DNA of 10,065 nt, from the NCBI GenBank assembly GCA_031255425.1, contig JAIRSN010000172.1, positions 1 through 10,065 on the forward strand, given 5' to 3'. The notes below the pieces were generated by a model. It saw only the letters and a program-made list of their open reading frames with translations, was not told the origin of the DNA and made no database searches. Position numbers and translations under genes: made by a program. Positions 1 to 7,372 of this stretch are shown in pieces (position 1 is the first letter of the stretch; each line of letters starts with the position of its first letter). The stretch comes from Dysgonamonadaceae bacterium (lineage in GTDB: Bacteria > Bacteroidota > Bacteroidia > Bacteroidales > Azobacteroidaceae).

Positions 1-195
1 GAAGAGGCGAAACGGACGGATTTCAGCCGCGGACTGTCCGCCTTCCTCGCCCGGATCGTGGAACAGCCTCTGCCGGAGGCGAAACGCACGACGGACTTCG
101 GATACAATTATTTTTATACAAAAAGGCAACGGATAGGAAGCCGCCTGTATCACAATAATCTGTTAAGACCTTTCCTGAAAGCGATTGTAAAATAG
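1..195 (+). CDS. C-terminal fragment of an unrecognised protein (5' end outside window)
   Basis: An open frame runs in from the left edge and ends at a TAG stop at 193-195, giving the last 64 residues of a protein whose start lies outside the window. The fragment is basic and aromatic towards its end (a YNYFYTKRQR stretch followed by LYHNNLLRPFLKAIVK). I see no signal peptide, membrane segment or catalytic motif and do not recognise the family. It is supported as a real gene end by the open frame to the edge and by a strong rho-independent terminator 15 bases after the stop on the same strand. It converges on the minus-strand glycogen genes. Its final codons (I-V-K-stop) lie in a diverged copy of the 42-bp repeat that forms an array further downstream. 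Confidence in the frame is moderate; no function is proposed. Confidence 0.6.
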   Translation, partial: EEAKRTDFSRGLSAFLARIVEQPLPEAKRTTDFGYNYFYTKRQRIGSRLYHNNLLRPFLKAIVK

Positions 196-211
196 CTTTT
201 GCTCCGGAGCA
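184..211 (+). repeat. Diverged outlying copy of the 42-bp repeat overlapping a stop codon
   Basis: These 28 bases match 267-294, part of the first unit of the nearby 42-bp array, at 24 of 28 positions without gaps. The copy spans the last codons and TAG stop of the left-hand gene and keeps the central inverted repeat (TGCTCCGGAGCA). The terminator and about 50 further bases separate it from the main array. Confidence 0.6.
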
Positions 212-238
212 GAGGCGCAGCCTCTTTTATTTTTTTTT
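211..238 (+). terminator. Rho-independent terminator of the left-hand plus-strand gene
   Basis: A perfect 6-bp stem AGAGGC/GCCTCT with a GCA triloop (211-225) is followed by TTTATTTTTTTTT (226-238), the classic stem plus T-tract layout. It begins 15 bases after the TAG stop at 193-195. A 10-bp palindrome GCTCCGGAGC (201-210) abuts it upstream and may stack on or extend the structure. Confidence 0.85.
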
Positions 239-260
239 AATGAAGCAATAGGGAAATTTG

Positions 261-415
261 AATCCAGTTGCAAAATAGCTTTTGCCCCGGGGCAAAAGCT
301 TAAATTCAGTTGTAAAATAACTTTTGCTCCGAGGCAAAACCTTGAATTCAGTTGTAAAATAACTTTTGCTCCGAGGCAAAACCTTGAATTCGGTTGAAAA
401 GTGACTTCCGCCCAC
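261..415. repeat. 42-bp tandem repeat array with an internal hairpin in each unit
   Basis: Units begin at 261, 303, 345 and 387. Units 303-344 and 345-386 are identical over 42 bases. Unit 261-302 differs from them at 7 positions, and the last (from 387) is diverged and fades out around 415. Each full unit has an inverted repeat TTTTGC...GCAAAA; in the first unit this grows into a perfect 24-bp palindrome at 277-300 (AGCTTTTGCCCC and its complement). Because 42 is a multiple of three, the minus strand stays open through the array with a 14-residue repeat, but nothing else suggests a gene there. The array lies in a convergent intergenic region. No T-tract follows the hairpins, so they are not intrinsic terminators by themselves. 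Confidence 0.9.
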
Positions 416-428
416 GGGCTGCGCCGCC

Positions 429-492
429 AAAAAAGAACAGTCAGGCAGGGCAGTTGCGGAGGAATCCCGGAAACGCAACAACCTTCCCTGCC
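429..492 (-). terminator. Probable terminator structure of the glycogen gene pair
   Basis: Read on the minus strand about 76 bases after the phosphorylase stop, GGCAGGG (492-486) pairs with CCCTGCC (450-444). Inside it GTTGCG (479-474) pairs with CGCAAC (458-453), leaving a 15-base loop. TTCTTTTTT (437-429) follows after six bases. The stem and T-run resemble an intrinsic terminator, although the six-base gap and internal loop are not ideal. A second stem, 519-514 with 493-488, uses some of the same bases. Confidence 0.5.
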
Positions 493-567
493 GACCCGGG
501 CTACGCTTGCGGCCGGCAGAGAAGATACACTGTTTTTTAAAAAGGGAAAGCGGCTTTCAAAACACCG

Positions 568-3138
568 TCAGATGTTCAGCCATTTTACGTAAGCAAAATC
601 CATCCGGTGCGGGACGGCTTTGTGAGAAGGATATACCCGGATGCCGTATTTGAACAGGCCGGACTGGGATGCCGTGATGTTTACGTTGAAATACAAGCGG
701 CTCCCTTCGGTCTTTTCCAGTTCCACCGGGAAAACCCGGACGGAATCGGCGCTCGTGCCCAGATCGGTATGCACCTGGACAATCTCCAAGCCCAATTCGC
801 CCCGGATGTTGTGCTTGTCCAAAACAATCCGGGCCGAAATAGTATCGCCCACTTCGGTATTGAGGCTCCGGAAGCGTTCGTCGTACTGAATGGAAACCAG
901 TTCTATTTCGTCCCAATGTTGGGCGGTATCCTCTTTCCAGGCAGCGAGTTCTTTCGCTACGGCGTAATTGTCCGCCCTTAACGCCTGGGAACGGCTCGCC
1001 AGGACCGAGTAAAAACGGTCGGTATAATCGTCGAACATCCGCTTCGTCGTATAGTGGGGCGCTATTTGAGCAATCGAATTTTTAATATACTGAACCCATT
1101 CCGAAGAATATTCCCTGTTCTCTTTCTTGTAATACAGGGGGATAATCTGGTTTTCGAGCATCGAATAAATCGTGGCGGCATCCAATTGATCCTGAAAATT
1201 TTGATTCTCATACGTGCGTTTGTCGGTCAACGCCCAGCCGGCGCCTTCGCGATAGCCTTCGTACCACCAGCCATCGAGTACCGAGAAATTCAGCACGCCG
1301 TTCATTTCGGCTTTCTCGCCGGAAGTTCCGGACGCTTCCAGCGGGCGGGTCGGCGTGTTCAACCAAATATCAACGCCCGAAATCAAGCGTTTAGCCAGCC
1401 GCATGTCGTAATTTTCAAGGAAAATAATCTTCCCCAAAAATTCGGGACGATTGGATATTTCAACGATATTTTTAATCAAACCCTGTCCGCCGCCATCTGC
1501 GGGATGCGCCTTCCCGGTATAGATAAACTGCACCGGGTAATCGGGATTGTTCACGATTCTGGAAAGCCGTTGCAAGTCGGTAAACAACAGATGCGCCCGC
1601 TTGTACGTCGCAAAACGGCGCCCAAAACCGATCAGCAATGCGTTGGGATTGATTTTTTCGAGGATGGAAACCACCTTGGAGGGGTCGCCCTGATTTTTCA
1701 GCCAGTTGTCTTTGAACGATTCGCGGATGTATTTGACCAGGCGCTTCTTCAAAGCCATCCGTACCTCCCAGATCGCATCGTCGGGAACATGGTAAATCTT
1801 TTTCCATATATCGGGATTGGACTGGTCGTTGTAGAAGTTTTTGTCGAAGAATTTCTCATAGAATTTCCGCCATTCGGAAGCCGTCCATGTGGGCATGTGA
1901 ACGCCGTTGGTCACATATCCGACATGCGATTCCTGTGCGAAATAGCCTTTCCAGATCGGGGCAAACATCCTTTTGGAAACTTCGCCGTGCAGGAAAGAGA
2001 CGCCGTTCGCTTCCTGGCAGGTGTTCAGGGCAAAGACGCTCATCGAAAATTTCTCGTTACTTCCGGGGTTCGTGCGCCCCATATCCATAAACTCCTGCCA
2101 GGAGATTCCCAGTCGTTCCGGGAAATGGCTCATGTATTTTTGGAACAAAGGCTCTTCAAAATAATCGTGTCCTGCCGGGACAGGCGTGTGGCAGGTGTAC
2201 AGGGCGGAAGACCGGACTACTTCCATCGCCTGGTCGAAACTCAGGCTGTCGTTTTGAATGTGATCGACCAGGCGCTGTGCATTTATCAATGCCGCATGGC
2301 CTTCGTTGCAATGGTAGACCTGCTTCCGGATACCCAGCTTGTTCAGCATCAGGATTCCGCCTACCCCCAGAAGATATTCCTGTTTGATCCGGTTTTCGTT
2401 GTCACCGCCATACAGTTGTGCCGTGATGGTGCGGTCCCATTCGCTGTTTTGAATCATATCGGTATCCATCAAATACAGCTTGACGCGCCCGACATTGACC
2501 TGCCAGACATAAGAATACACGGTAAACGAATTGTACGGGATTTCCAGCACCAGCGGATTGCCTTTCTCGTCCAGCACCTGCGTAATCGGCAGGTGGTCGA
2601 AACGTTGCGGTTCGTAATTCGCAATTTGCTGCCCGTCCATCGACAGCGACTGCGTAAAATACCCGCAACGATACAAGAGCCCGACAGCCGTCAAGTCGGC
2701 GCGGATGTCGCTGGCTTCCTTGATATAATCGCCGGCAAGGATGCCCAGTCCGCCCGAATAGATTTTCAGGACATTGGTCAACCCGTATTCCATGCTGAAA
2801 TAGGCGATGCCAGGTATGGCGGCGCTTGCGGGTTCGTCCATATAAGCGCGGAATTTGGCATAAACAGACCGGATCGCGTCCATAAGCGAAGGATCTTGGG
2901 TGATCTCTTCCAAACGGGTGTAGGAAAGGCGCTGTAAAAGCAATACCGGATTCCCTTCCGTTTCGCTCCAGAGATTTTTATCAATGGCCACAAACAGTTC
3001 GATGGCTTCATAATTCCACACCCACCATAAGTTGTGAGCGATTTCGTCCAGGATTTTCAACTCTTGCGGCAGTTTAGACTGAATATTTCCTTCTCTCCAA
3101 ACCGGTTCATTTGCATAATTTGCTTTGATTTTTACCAT
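568..3138 (-). CDS. glgP: Alpha-glucan (glycogen) phosphorylase, GT35, DUF3417-containing type
   Basis: A pyridoxal-phosphate enzyme of 856 residues that removes glucose units from glycogen or maltodextrin ends with phosphate, yielding glucose-1-phosphate in the cytoplasm. Residues about 20-110 look like the DUF3417 N-terminal domain (HNLWWVWN at 35-42). Conserved phosphorylase motifs follow: YFSMEYGL (113-120), [11 protein letters not shown] (127-137), CNEGHAAL (277-284), HTPVPAGHD (317-325), NGVHMPTW (411-418) and [11 protein letters not shown] (506-516). The cofactor-binding motif [14 protein letters not shown] (601-614) places the PLP lysine at K609. Roughly residues 745-856 form a beta-rich C-terminal domain. 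The ATG at 3138 is the first in frame and lies 8 bases after the glycogen synthase stop, so the two are almost certainly co-transcribed. Length and motifs fit the TIGR02094-like branch, not the long animal/MalP type; the exact glucan substrate is inferred. Confidence 0.96.
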   Translation of the reverse strand: MVKIKANYANEPVWREGNIQSKLPQELKILDEIAHNLWWVWNYEAIELFVAIDKNLWSETEGNPVLLLQRLSYTRLEEITQDPSLMDAIRSVYAKFRAYMDEPASAAIPGIAYFSMEYGLTNVLKIYSGGLGILAGDYIKEASDIRADLTAVGLLYRCGYFTQSLSMDGQQIANYEPQRFDHLPITQVLDEKGNPLVLEIPYNSFTVYSYVWQVNVGRVKLYLMDTDMIQNSEWDRTITAQLYGGDNENRIKQEYLLGVGGILMLNKLGIRKQVYHCNEGHAALINAQRLVDHIQNDSLSFDQAMEVVRSSALYTCHTPVPAGHDYFEEPLFQKYMSHFPERLGISWQEFMDMGRTNPGSNEKFSMSVFALNTCQEANGVSFLHGEVSKRMFAPIWKGYFAQESHVGYVTNGVHMPTWTASEWRKFYEKFFDKNFYNDQSNPDIWKKIYHVPDDAIWEVRMALKKRLVKYIRESFKDNWLKNQGDPSKVVSILEKINPNALLIGFGRRFATYKRAHLLFTDLQRLSRIVNNPDYPVQFIYTGKAHPADGGGQGLIKNIVEISNRPEFLGKIIFLENYDMRLAKRLISGVDIWLNTPTRPLEASGTSGEKAEMNGVLNFSVLDGWWYEGYREGAGWALTDKRTYENQNFQDQLDAATIYSMLENQIIPLYYKKENREYSSEWVQYIKNSIAQIAPHYTTKRMFDDYTDRFYSVLASRSQALRADNYAVAKELAAWKEDTAQHWDEIELVSIQYDERFRSLNTEVGDTISARIVLDKHNIRGELGLEIVQVHTDLGTSADSVRVFPVELEKTEGSRLYFNVNITASQSGLFKYGIRVYPSHKAVPHRMDFAYVKWLNI

Positions 3139-3146
3139 GATTGTAT

Positions 3147-4799
3147 TTATTTCTTTTGTTTTTTAGTAATAGCTATCTCGTAGGCATCCAGGTAATACCG
3201 GATAAAATAAGACCAGGAAGCCTTTTCCGACAAAGCGAAAGCAGCCTTCCGCAGCCGTTCGGTTTGCTCCGGGCCGAACTTCTCGGAATGTTGCAGAATC
3301 GTATCTTTAATCTCTTCTGCAACTTCAAAATAATTGTCCTCCGTCCGTTCCAGCACTTTTACGCCGGAGAGCGCGTTGCCCGTCGTTTCCTGTTCCGCCC
3401 ACACGCCGAATCCCGCCAGGTTGGTTGTAATCGTCGGAACATGAAAAGCGATGCTTTCCAGTGGCGTGTATCCCCACGGCTCGTAATAGGAAGGGAAAAC
3501 CGTTCCGTCCAGCCCGGTCAGCAAGTCGTAGTAGGATTTATTAAAAATGCCGTCGTTCCCATTTAAATAGGAAGGGACAAAAATAATTTTCATATTGTCG
3601 TTGTCCTGATTCATAAAATTCAGGTGGTACAAGTACCGGCAAACGCTATCGGAATACGGATCGACCAGTTCGTGCGTAACGAACGGGGACGGCAACGGAG
3701 CAGCGGCGGGAAGTTTCTGTTCCAACCGTTCCTGCAAATCCTTCCTCGGACCGTTGATCCAGGCGGGAACCAGTATAAAAGCAAGGATAAACCGCTTGGG
3801 ATGCGCCTGCTTGATCCGGTGCATGGATTCGATAAAGACGTCGATGCCCTTGTTTTTGTATTCGTACCTGCCGCTGGTTGCCAGCAGAAAGGCGTGATCC
3901 GGAATCGAGGCGCCGGTCAACTGTTCGGCGACCGTGATAAATGCTTTCCGGGCGGCTTCCCGTTTGGCGGCAAACGTTTTTTCATTCGGGACGAAGCGGG
4001 GTTCAAACCCGTTCGGGGTGATAATATCCGGCTTCTTCCCCAGCAACTGTTCGCACTCCCTTCCGGTGATTTCGCTGACCGTCGTGAAACAGTCGGCGTA
4101 ATGGGCGGCTTGTTTTTCGAGGAAATGTTTTCCGGTCATATTCAATTCGCCCGCCATCTGGTCGCCGTCGTAATTGGCAAACTCGCCGTAGAGCGGCTTG
4201 TCGTTTCCGCAGATCGACCGCCCGATGGAGGTGGCGTGCGTAGTAAAAACAGTCGCTATTCCGGGAACCTTGCCGTGAAGATACAGCAGCGCCATTCCCA
4301 GCATCCATTCATTGAGGTGCGCAACGACCTTTTTCTCCCGCAGTTGAAAAAAAGAATAGACGCTCTCGATTACCAAACCGGTTGCATAGGCAAACAGGCA
4401 GGCTTCGTCGTAATCCCCATAAGCAGGGGTCGAATCGATCCTGTATTTTTCCCACATCCAATAGTAAACCGCCTCTTTCTTCTCAAAAAACGGAGTGAAA
4501 TCAACTAAGATAACAACCGGCTTGCCCGGAATGTTCCAATAACCGGTCCGCACGCTCAGGTTTTCCTTCCCCGCCGCGTGCTTCCGCCAGGCTTTCAATA
4601 CGGACTTGTTTTCAATAAACTCCGTATTTTCTTTTTCTTTCCACAAGTCGGGACCGATAAAAATAAGTTTGTCATCGAAATACGTCTGAAGAGTTTTAGC
4701 CCGGGTAGATAAAACGGTATAAATGCCTCCAACTTTATTACACACTTCCCAACTCGCCTCAAAGACGTAATCGGGGACAGATCTATGCAGATGTGCCAT
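3147..4799 (-). CDS. Glycogen synthase, eukaryote-like GT3 family
   Basis: Transfers glucose from a nucleotide sugar (UDP-glucose in characterised GT3 enzymes) to growing alpha-1,4-glucan. With the start at 4799 the protein is 550 residues. It resembles animal and yeast glycogen synthase throughout: [18 protein letters not shown] near residues 12-29, [10 protein letters not shown] (185-194), [10 protein letters not shown] (256-265), [10 protein letters not shown] (309-318, with the conserved R311 and K317), and [12 protein letters not shown] with the E-x7-E pair E440/E448. It ends soon after [10 protein letters not shown]. It lacks the phosphorylated C-terminal tail of animal enzymes, and the arginine-rich allosteric helix appears not to be conserved. 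The frame stays open to an upstream ATG at 4847 (566 residues), but conserved sequence begins only about 9 residues after the 4799 ATG, and a promoter-like box overlaps the extra codons. It precedes glgP by 8 bases. The family call is firm; the start is tentative. Confidence 0.93.
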   Translation of the reverse strand: MAHLHRSVPDYVFEASWEVCNKVGGIYTVLSTRAKTLQTYFDDKLIFIGPDLWKEKENTEFIENKSVLKAWRKHAAGKENLSVRTGYWNIPGKPVVILVDFTPFFEKKEAVYYWMWEKYRIDSTPAYGDYDEACLFAYATGLVIESVYSFFQLREKKVVAHLNEWMLGMALLYLHGKVPGIATVFTTHATSIGRSICGNDKPLYGEFANYDGDQMAGELNMTGKHFLEKQAAHYADCFTTVSEITGRECEQLLGKKPDIITPNGFEPRFVPNEKTFAAKREAARKAFITVAEQLTGASIPDHAFLLATSGRYEYKNKGIDVFIESMHRIKQAHPKRFILAFILVPAWINGPRKDLQERLEQKLPAAAPLPSPFVTHELVDPYSDSVCRYLYHLNFMNQDNDNMKIIFVPSYLNGNDGIFNKSYYDLLTGLDGTVFPSYYEPWGYTPLESIAFHVPTITTNLAGFGVWAEQETTGNALSGVKVLERTEDNYFEVAEEIKDTILQHSEKFGPEQTERLRKAAFALSEKASWSYFIRYYLDAYEIAITKKQKK

Positions 4800-4834
4800 A
4801 ATATGAAATGATTTTGTATGTTTTTTTTGTGCCG

Positions 4835-4842
4835 TAAAGGTA
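4835..4842 (-). promoter_or_regulatory. Possible -7 promoter box for the glycogen synthase/phosphorylase pair
   Basis: The minus strand reads TACCTTTA here, one base off the Bacteroidota -7 consensus TAnnTTTG. A start site a few bases downstream would give a leader of about 25-30 A-rich bases before the ATG at 4799, and would exclude the ATG at 4847. A clear -33 TTG element is not visible (only a weak TGG about 22 bases upstream). Confidence 0.35.
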
Positions 4843-4879
4843 CTCATTTTTTTGATATATGTTCCATTTCTTTTTCCGA

Positions 4880-4917
4880 ATCTGCCTTTCCGCAGATCCG
4901 GGCGCTCAGGCGGAGCG
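4880..4917 (-). other. Two small hairpins just after the PAP2 gene
   Basis: Immediately after the PAP2 stop, the minus strand can form CGCTC/GAGCG (4917-4913 with 4907-4903) and then ATCTGC/GCAGAT (4897-4892 with 4885-4880, 6-base loop). No T-run follows; the next bases are A-rich. They may stabilise the 3' end of the upstream operon's mRNA or be a weak terminator, but this is not a canonical intrinsic terminator. Confidence 0.4.
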
Positions 4918-4919
4918 AC

Positions 4920-5684
4920 TTAAAACCGGTACGACAGTCCGATACCCGTTCCCTGTTGCTTCGTATAAAAAGGCGCCACGGCGAATTGAGAACCGGCGGC
5001 TTTTCCGCGTCCGGTCAACCGCCGGTTGAAGGGCAGCAACCAATAGCCGATCCGGGCGCTCAGGATGCCCACACCGGCGCCGGCGAAAACGTCCGTCATC
5101 CAGTGTTTCTCATTGTAAATCCGCATCAACCCGATGCCGGTGGCAACGGAATAGGCAGCGATTCCGTACCACGGCGAATCGTCGCGGTATTCTTTCCGGA
5201 CCAGCTCCGCCCCCATAACAGCGGTGGCGGTATGGCCGGACGGGAAAGAGTTCCGGCTGCTGGAATTCGGGCGGGCGGAGCAAATCGAATATTTCATGCT
5301 GTTCACCATAATCCCCATCGACAGGTAAGACGCGGCGATAATCAGCGTGCGGTCGATGTAATCGTGCTTCGGCTTTGCCCCGGCAAGGCTTAATCCATAA
5401 ACGGAAATGACGGGCAGGTACTGAATGTAATCATCCGCTTGCGTATAATGGGAACGGAATCCGGCTACTTTGTCTTTGATATTCCGGTTGAGGGCTTTTA
5501 CCCGGTTGCTTCCCAGCCCGAATGTCCCGGCGGTAACCAGCGACGCAGGCAAAATCAACTGTTCAAGGGAAAATTCAGTGTCCGCTGCCGGCAACCGGAG
5601 CGGGATGCTGTCTGCCTTTTCCTGAGCATAGAATGCCATCGTGTAAAAATGTAAACCGATAAGGGTTAGTATGATCTTTTTCAT
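4920..5684 (-). CDS. PAP2-family phosphatase with N-terminal export signal
   Basis: A 254-residue membrane or periplasmic phosphatase of the PAP2 (type 2 phosphatidic acid phosphatase) superfamily. All three catalytic motifs are visible: K131-x6-R138-P139 (KYSICSARP), P148-S149-G150-H151 (FPSGHTA) and R188-x5-H194-x3-D198 (RIYNEKHWMTD). The N-terminus (MKKIILTLIG, hydrophobic to about residue 20) looks like a signal peptide or anchor, placing the active site outside the cytoplasm. The last 25 or so residues alternate polar and hydrophobic and end GIGLSYRF, resembling the terminal strand of an outer-membrane barrel. Substrates of such proteins include undecaprenyl-pyrophosphate, phosphatidylglycerol-phosphate and lipid A phosphates; the sequence does not tell which. 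It starts 18 bases after the trxB stop, so probably shares its transcript. Family confidence is high, substrate unknown. Confidence 0.9.
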   Translation of the reverse strand: MKKIILTLIGLHFYTMAFYAQEKADSIPLRLPAADTEFSLEQLILPASLVTAGTFGLGSNRVKALNRNIKDKVAGFRSHYTQADDYIQYLPVISVYGLSLAGAKPKHDYIDRTLIIAASYLSMGIMVNSMKYSICSARPNSSSRNSFPSGHTATAVMGAELVRKEYRDDSPWYGIAAYSVATGIGLMRIYNEKHWMTDVFAGAGVGILSARIGYWLLPFNRRLTGRGKAAGSQFAVAPFYTKQQGTGIGLSYRF

Positions 5685-5702
5685 TCGTAATAGTTTCTTG
5701 TT

Positions 5703-6719
5703 TCATTTGATTAAATGAGCTGCCCCTATAATAAAGGGGGCTGCGCCCCCAACCGCTTCCAACCCTCCGGCGCGTCGATATGTTCCTGTCGTATTTAAAT
5801 ATTTTTCGGCTTCGATGGCGGCAATGCAACCGCTTCCCGCCGCAACCACCGCTTGCCGGTAATTGGAATCCGCCACATCGCCCGCGGCAAAAACGCCCGG
5901 CAAATTGGTTTTCGCCGTGCCCCAGAGAGTTTTGATGTAACCGTTTTCGTCGGTGTCAATGAAATGCTTGAACAGGTCTGAATTGGGCTGGTGCCCGATG
6001 GCCAAAAAGAAACCGTCGACGGCAATGTCCCTGCGTTCCTCGTTGGCTTCCCCTTTGAACCGGATCAGGTGGGCGCCTTCTACAAACTCCCCTCCGAACA
6101 GTCCGGCGGTGTTTGTATTAAACAGCACCTCGATTTTCGGATGGCACAGCACCCGGTCCTGCATAATCTGCGAAGCCCGCAGGTAATTTTTCCGGACAAT
6201 CAGGTAGACTTTGCTTGCCAAGCCCGCCAGGTAGAGGGCTTCTTCGCACGCCGAATCGCCGCCGCCCACAACGGCGACCACTTTTTTGCGGTAAAAGAAT
6301 CCGTCGCAGGTGGCACAGGCGGAAACGCCCCGCCCCATGTATTTCTGTTCGTCGGGCAATCCCAGAAACTTGGCGGCAGCCCCGGTACAGATAATCAGGA
6401 CGTCCGTTTCTATTTCCTTTTTTCCGTCGATGGTGACCTTGTACGGTGTTTTCGACAGGTCGCAGGCGGTAGCGACCCCGTTGCGGACATCCGTGCCGAA
6501 CCGCAAGGCTTGCTTTTTCAACTCTTCCATCATGTCGAATCCCGAAACCCCATCGGGATAGCCGGGAAAGTTTTCAACTTCGGTGGTAATGGTCAACTGT
6601 CCGCCGGGTTGCATTCCTTCGTACAAAACCGGCGATAAATTAGCGCGGGAGGTATAAATGGCGGCCGTATATCCCGCCGGGCCTGAACCGATAATCAGGC
6701 ATTTTACTTTTTCTTTCAT
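5703..6719 (-). CDS. trxB: Thioredoxin-disulfide reductase
   Basis: A cytoplasmic FAD enzyme that passes electrons from NADPH to thioredoxin. The 338 residues contain the FAD-binding GSGPAG (11-16), GGQL (39-42), the redox pair C135-A-T-C138 in SACATCDG, the NADPH-binding VGGGDSA (151-157) and the second FAD motif FAAGDVAD (277-284). The NADPH-phosphate site reads VRKNYLR (175-181) where E. coli has an HRR-type motif. The ATG overlaps the lolA stop by four bases (ATGA, 6719-6716), implying translational coupling. The recognisable family ends near EAEKYLN (303-309); about 29 extra residues follow, and their DNA contains a strong GC hairpin at 5736-5750. The tail is therefore probably non-functional or recently acquired. 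The identity is secure. Confidence 0.96.
   Translation of the reverse strand: MKEKVKCLIIGSGPAGYTAAIYTSRANLSPVLYEGMQPGGQLTITTEVENFPGYPDGVSGFDMMEELKKQALRFGTDVRNGVATACDLSKTPYKVTIDGKKEIETDVLIICTGAAAKFLGLPDEQKYMGRGVSACATCDGFFYRKKVVAVVGGGDSACEEALYLAGLASKVYLIVRKNYLRASQIMQDRVLCHPKIEVLFNTNTAGLFGGEFVEGAHLIRFKGEANEERRDIAVDGFFLAIGHQPNSDLFKHFIDTDENGYIKTLWGTAKTNLPGVFAAGDVADSNYRQAVVAAGSGCIAAIEAEKYLNTTGTYRRAGGLEAVGGAAPFIIGAAHLIK
5736..5750 (-). repeat. GC-rich triloop hairpin inside the trxB 3' coding end
   Basis: On the minus strand GGGGGC-GCA-GCCCCC forms a perfect 6-bp stem with a GCA triloop, followed by TTTATTATAGGGG. It lies within the codons for the unusual C-terminal tail of TrxB. Its core GGCGCAGCC is the same as in the terminator at 211-225. 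It could act as a weak terminator or mRNA-stabilising stem between trxB and the PAP2 gene. Confidence 0.6.
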
Positions 6720-7360
6720 CTTAAATCTATTATTTCTACGTTCGGATATTTCTTTTTATCAAACACAAATACGCTGTCCGGCAGGTTCGGATTTTTCCGG
6801 TACTGATTGATATGGATGATATTCTCCAGTTTGTTTTTATAGAAAATATGAATTTTCACCGGCAGAAAGTCACCGGGGGCGATTTGCATCACGATTTTCT
6901 CCATATCACTCTTTTTCGCCTGGGGCATTAATTCGACTTCCTGCACTTTCCGTCCTTTGATGTCCGTCTTTTCGCCCCGGTATTGGTAGTTGCATCCTTT
7001 TTTATAAATACTGAAAATCACCGCCGGGTTAAGCGCCTGCGCTTCCTGGGCGGTGGGTTCGGAGACATTCACTTCGTCCCAGACTTTCTGCAACACCCAC
7101 TGCGTTTTTCCGTCGAACCAGGTTTCCATTTCCGGTACATTCAAATGAAACCGGGTGTCTTTCAGGTCGATGGTCCCGTCGAAACTTTCGGCTACTTTGT
7201 TGGATACATCTTTGATGTTCAGGGTGAAATCGACCGACAGGGCGCCGGCTTTACCGAAGGCGCCGGACGATTTGTCCAACCATTCTTTTGCTTTGGCATC
7301 CTTCTGGGCAAAAGCCGGGAAAGCCAAAAACAGGCAACTGATTATGCATATTCTTTTCAT
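6716..7360 (-). CDS. lolA: LolA-like outer-membrane lipoprotein carrier protein
   Basis: A 214-residue periplasmic protein expected to carry lipoproteins from the inner membrane to the outer membrane. Residues 1-18 form a signal peptide (MKR, hydrophobic core, AFA before Q19), giving a predicted signal peptidase I site. The mature part shows the LolA/LolB-fold pattern: an early amphipathic helix (AKEWLDKSSGAF, 24-35), then alternating strands, including DGTIDLKDTRFHLNVPEMETWFDG (61-84) and TQWVLQK (86-92), and NPAVIFSIYKKGCNYQY (111-127). Bacteroidota members are divergent from proteobacterial LolA, so the role is assigned by family similarity. It starts 12 A-rich bases after the ftsK stop and ends in a four-base overlap with trxB, fitting an operon. 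A short generic LolA-like annotation would be equally defensible. Confidence 0.85.
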   Translation of the reverse strand: MKRICIISCLFLAFPAFAQKDAKAKEWLDKSSGAFGKAGALSVDFTLNIKDVSNKVAESFDGTIDLKDTRFHLNVPEMETWFDGKTQWVLQKVWDEVNVSEPTAQEAQALNPAVIFSIYKKGCNYQYRGEKTDIKGRKVQEVELMPQAKKSDMEKIVMQIAPGDFLPVKIHIFYKNKLENIIHINQYRKNPNLPDSVFVFDKKKYPNVEIIDLR

Positions 7361-7372
7361 CTTTTTTCTTTT

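Noticed and set aside
227..481. An 84-codon minus-strand frame containing a 14-residue tandem repeat (FKVLPRSKSYFTTE)
   Set aside because: The frame stays open because the DNA repeat is 42 bases long, the repeat is a hairpin element, and the frame crosses a terminator T-tract and another stem. There is no leader, signal peptide or recognisable domain, so it is better explained as a non-coding repeat array.
1054..2937. A 627-codon open frame on the plus strand opposite glgP
   Set aside because: It lies entirely antisense to a well-conserved phosphorylase; its translation shows no coherent domain, and such frames arise from codon bias on the opposite strand.
3624..4508. A 294-codon plus-strand frame opposite the glycogen synthase
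   Set aside because: Antisense to conserved catalytic motifs of the GT3 enzyme, with no recognisable protein features; treated as a shadow frame.
4880..4917. Intrinsic terminator between the PAP2 gene and glycogen synthase
   Set aside because: Two stems are present, but neither is followed by a T-run on the minus strand, so it was recorded as hairpins and not as a terminator.
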